Source: Thermoactinomycetaceae bacterium
Lineage (GTDB): Bacteria; Bacillota; Bacilli; Thermoactinomycetales; Thermoactinomycetaceae
NCBI GenBank assembly: GCA_025449475.1
Contig: JANWJM010000116.1
Span: 1 to 6,152, forward strand
Direction of reading: 5' to 3'
DNA: 6,152 nucleotides
Part shown: one piece after another, positions 5,624-6,152 of the stretch
Layout of the letters: each line of letters begins with the position of its first letter
Position numbering within the stretch: position 1 is the stretch's first letter
Notes under the pieces: model-generated
The model's input: the letters and a program-made list of their open reading frames with translations, nothing else
Told to the model about the DNA's origin: nothing
The model's database searches: none
Translations under genes and position numbers: made by a program

Positions 5624-6086
5624 GATTCCATCCATCCTTGCACCAATTGATCACTCGAGGAAGTACAGTGGTGAGCTTGATCTTTCGATGAGTATCTGCC
5701 ATCACCAAAAATTGAATCTCTATCGCATCATCGGGCAGCCAATCGGAAATGCGTGAAGCCCATTCGACCAAACAAATCCCCTCTCCATACAAGTATTCCT
5801 CGAATCCAAGGGGTTCATCGACCACTGATTCCAATCGATAGACATCCAGGTGATAAAAGGGAATCTTTCCCTGATACTCTTTGACAATCGTAAATGTAGG
5901 ACTATTGACCGGCTCGCACACCCCTAAACCTTCTGCAATCCCTTTTGCGAAGACGGTTTTTCCAGCGCCCAGGTCTCCTTCCAGTGCAAGAACATCTCCT
6001 GACTCTAACACTCGTGTAAGATGCTTTGCGAATTCTTTGGTTTCTCTTTCATGTTTGGTGATGAATGTAAAGGTTGATGGTTTCAT
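5604..6086 (-). CDS. tsaE: tRNA t6A biosynthesis ATPase TsaE
   Basis: TsaE is a small P-loop ATPase that binds the TsaB-TsaD dimer and is needed for repeated rounds of t6A synthesis. The 160-residue protein has normal length and shows Walker A LEGDLGAGKT (residues 35-44, Lys43 and Thr44), the switch-like segment NSPTFTIVKEY (61-71), FYHLDVYRL (77-85) with Asp81, LGFEEYLYGEG (93-103) and LVEWASRI (106-113), with Glu108 in the Walker B-like position. The ATG at 6086 has an AGGTGA ribosome site (6093-6098) six bases upstream. It is the first gene after a strong terminator, so transcription of the t6A unit probably starts in the short leader. A GATAAT -10-like box lies at 6100-6105 but I see no good -35 box, so a promoter there is only possible. 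It overlaps tsaB by 20 bases. Confidence 0.97.
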   Translation of the reverse strand: MKPSTFTFITKHERETKEFAKHLTRVLESGDVLALEGDLGAGKTVFAKGIAEGLGVCEPVNSPTFTIVKEYQGKIPFYHLDVYRLESVVDEPLGFEEYLYGEGICLVEWASRISDWLPDDAIEIQFLVMADTHRKIKLTTVLPRVINWCKDGWNHEDFSD

Positions 6087-6116
6087 TGCATTTCACCTAA
6101 TTATCAGCTATTTTTG

Positions 6117-6148
6117 AATAAAAACAGACCGCAACATCTTGCGGTCTG
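6117..6148 (-). terminator. Intrinsic terminator of the gene upstream of tsaE
   Basis: On the minus strand CAGACCGCAA (6139-6148) pairs perfectly with TTGCGGTCTG (6125-6134) over a four-base loop and is followed by TTTTTATT (6124-6117). This is a strong ten-pair hairpin with a U-tract. No T-run follows on the plus strand, so it acts on minus-strand transcription. It ends a gene beyond the window edge and separates it from the tsaE unit. Confidence 0.88.
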
Positions 6149-6152
6149 AAGA

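Noticed and set aside
5881..6117. A 78-codon plus-strand open frame opposite tsaE
   Set aside because: It is antisense to the conserved Walker A region of tsaE and runs into the upstream terminator; no sign of coding function.

Overview
The window is a compact stretch of a low-GC Firmicutes chromosome. All nine recognisable genes lie on the minus strand. Protein family content and gene order (tsaE-tsaB-rimI-tsaD ... rex-tatC, then groES-groEL behind a CIRCE operator) match the Bacillales; from memory, the same backbone occurs around ydiB-ydiE/rex/tatCY/groESL of Bacillus subtilis. A thermoactinomycete or related Bacillales genus is possible, but the sequence alone does not fix the genus.

Layout, read in the direction of transcription (high to low coordinates). 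At 6117-6148 a strong intrinsic terminator closes a gene that lies outside the window. Next comes a tightly packed five-gene unit: tsaE (6086-5604), tsaB (5623-4901), rimI (4911-4435), tsaD (4463-3444) and a 5-formyltetrahydrofolate cyclo-ligase gene (3451-2876). Each gene overlaps the next by 8 to 29 bases. A gap of 238 bases (2638-2875) follows, holding a probable rex promoter and a candidate Rex operator. Then rex (2637-1978) and tatC (1985-1248) overlap by 8 bases and end in an A/T-rich hairpin terminator whose stem touches the tatC stop codon. A sigma-A type promoter with a perfect CIRCE element drives groES (1107-826) and groEL (from 786, running off the window after 262 codons).

How the genes work together. 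TsaE, TsaB and TsaD are the bacterial threonylcarbamoyl transfer machinery that makes t6A37 in ANN-decoding tRNAs; RimI is the usual GNAT-family neighbour. The cyclo-ligase feeds 5-formyl-THF back into the folate pool and has no direct link to t6A. Rex is the NADH/NAD+ sensing repressor, TatC is the core of the twin-arginine translocase, and GroES/GroEL form the main chaperonin, here under HrcA/CIRCE control.

I found no mobile element, CRISPR array, RNA gene or clearly new system. The points most worth a look are the candidate Rex operator sitting on the rex -10 box, the absence of a tatA gene next to tatC, the insertion of the folate gene into the t6A operon with a non-ATG start, and the terminator that begins at the tatC stop codon.
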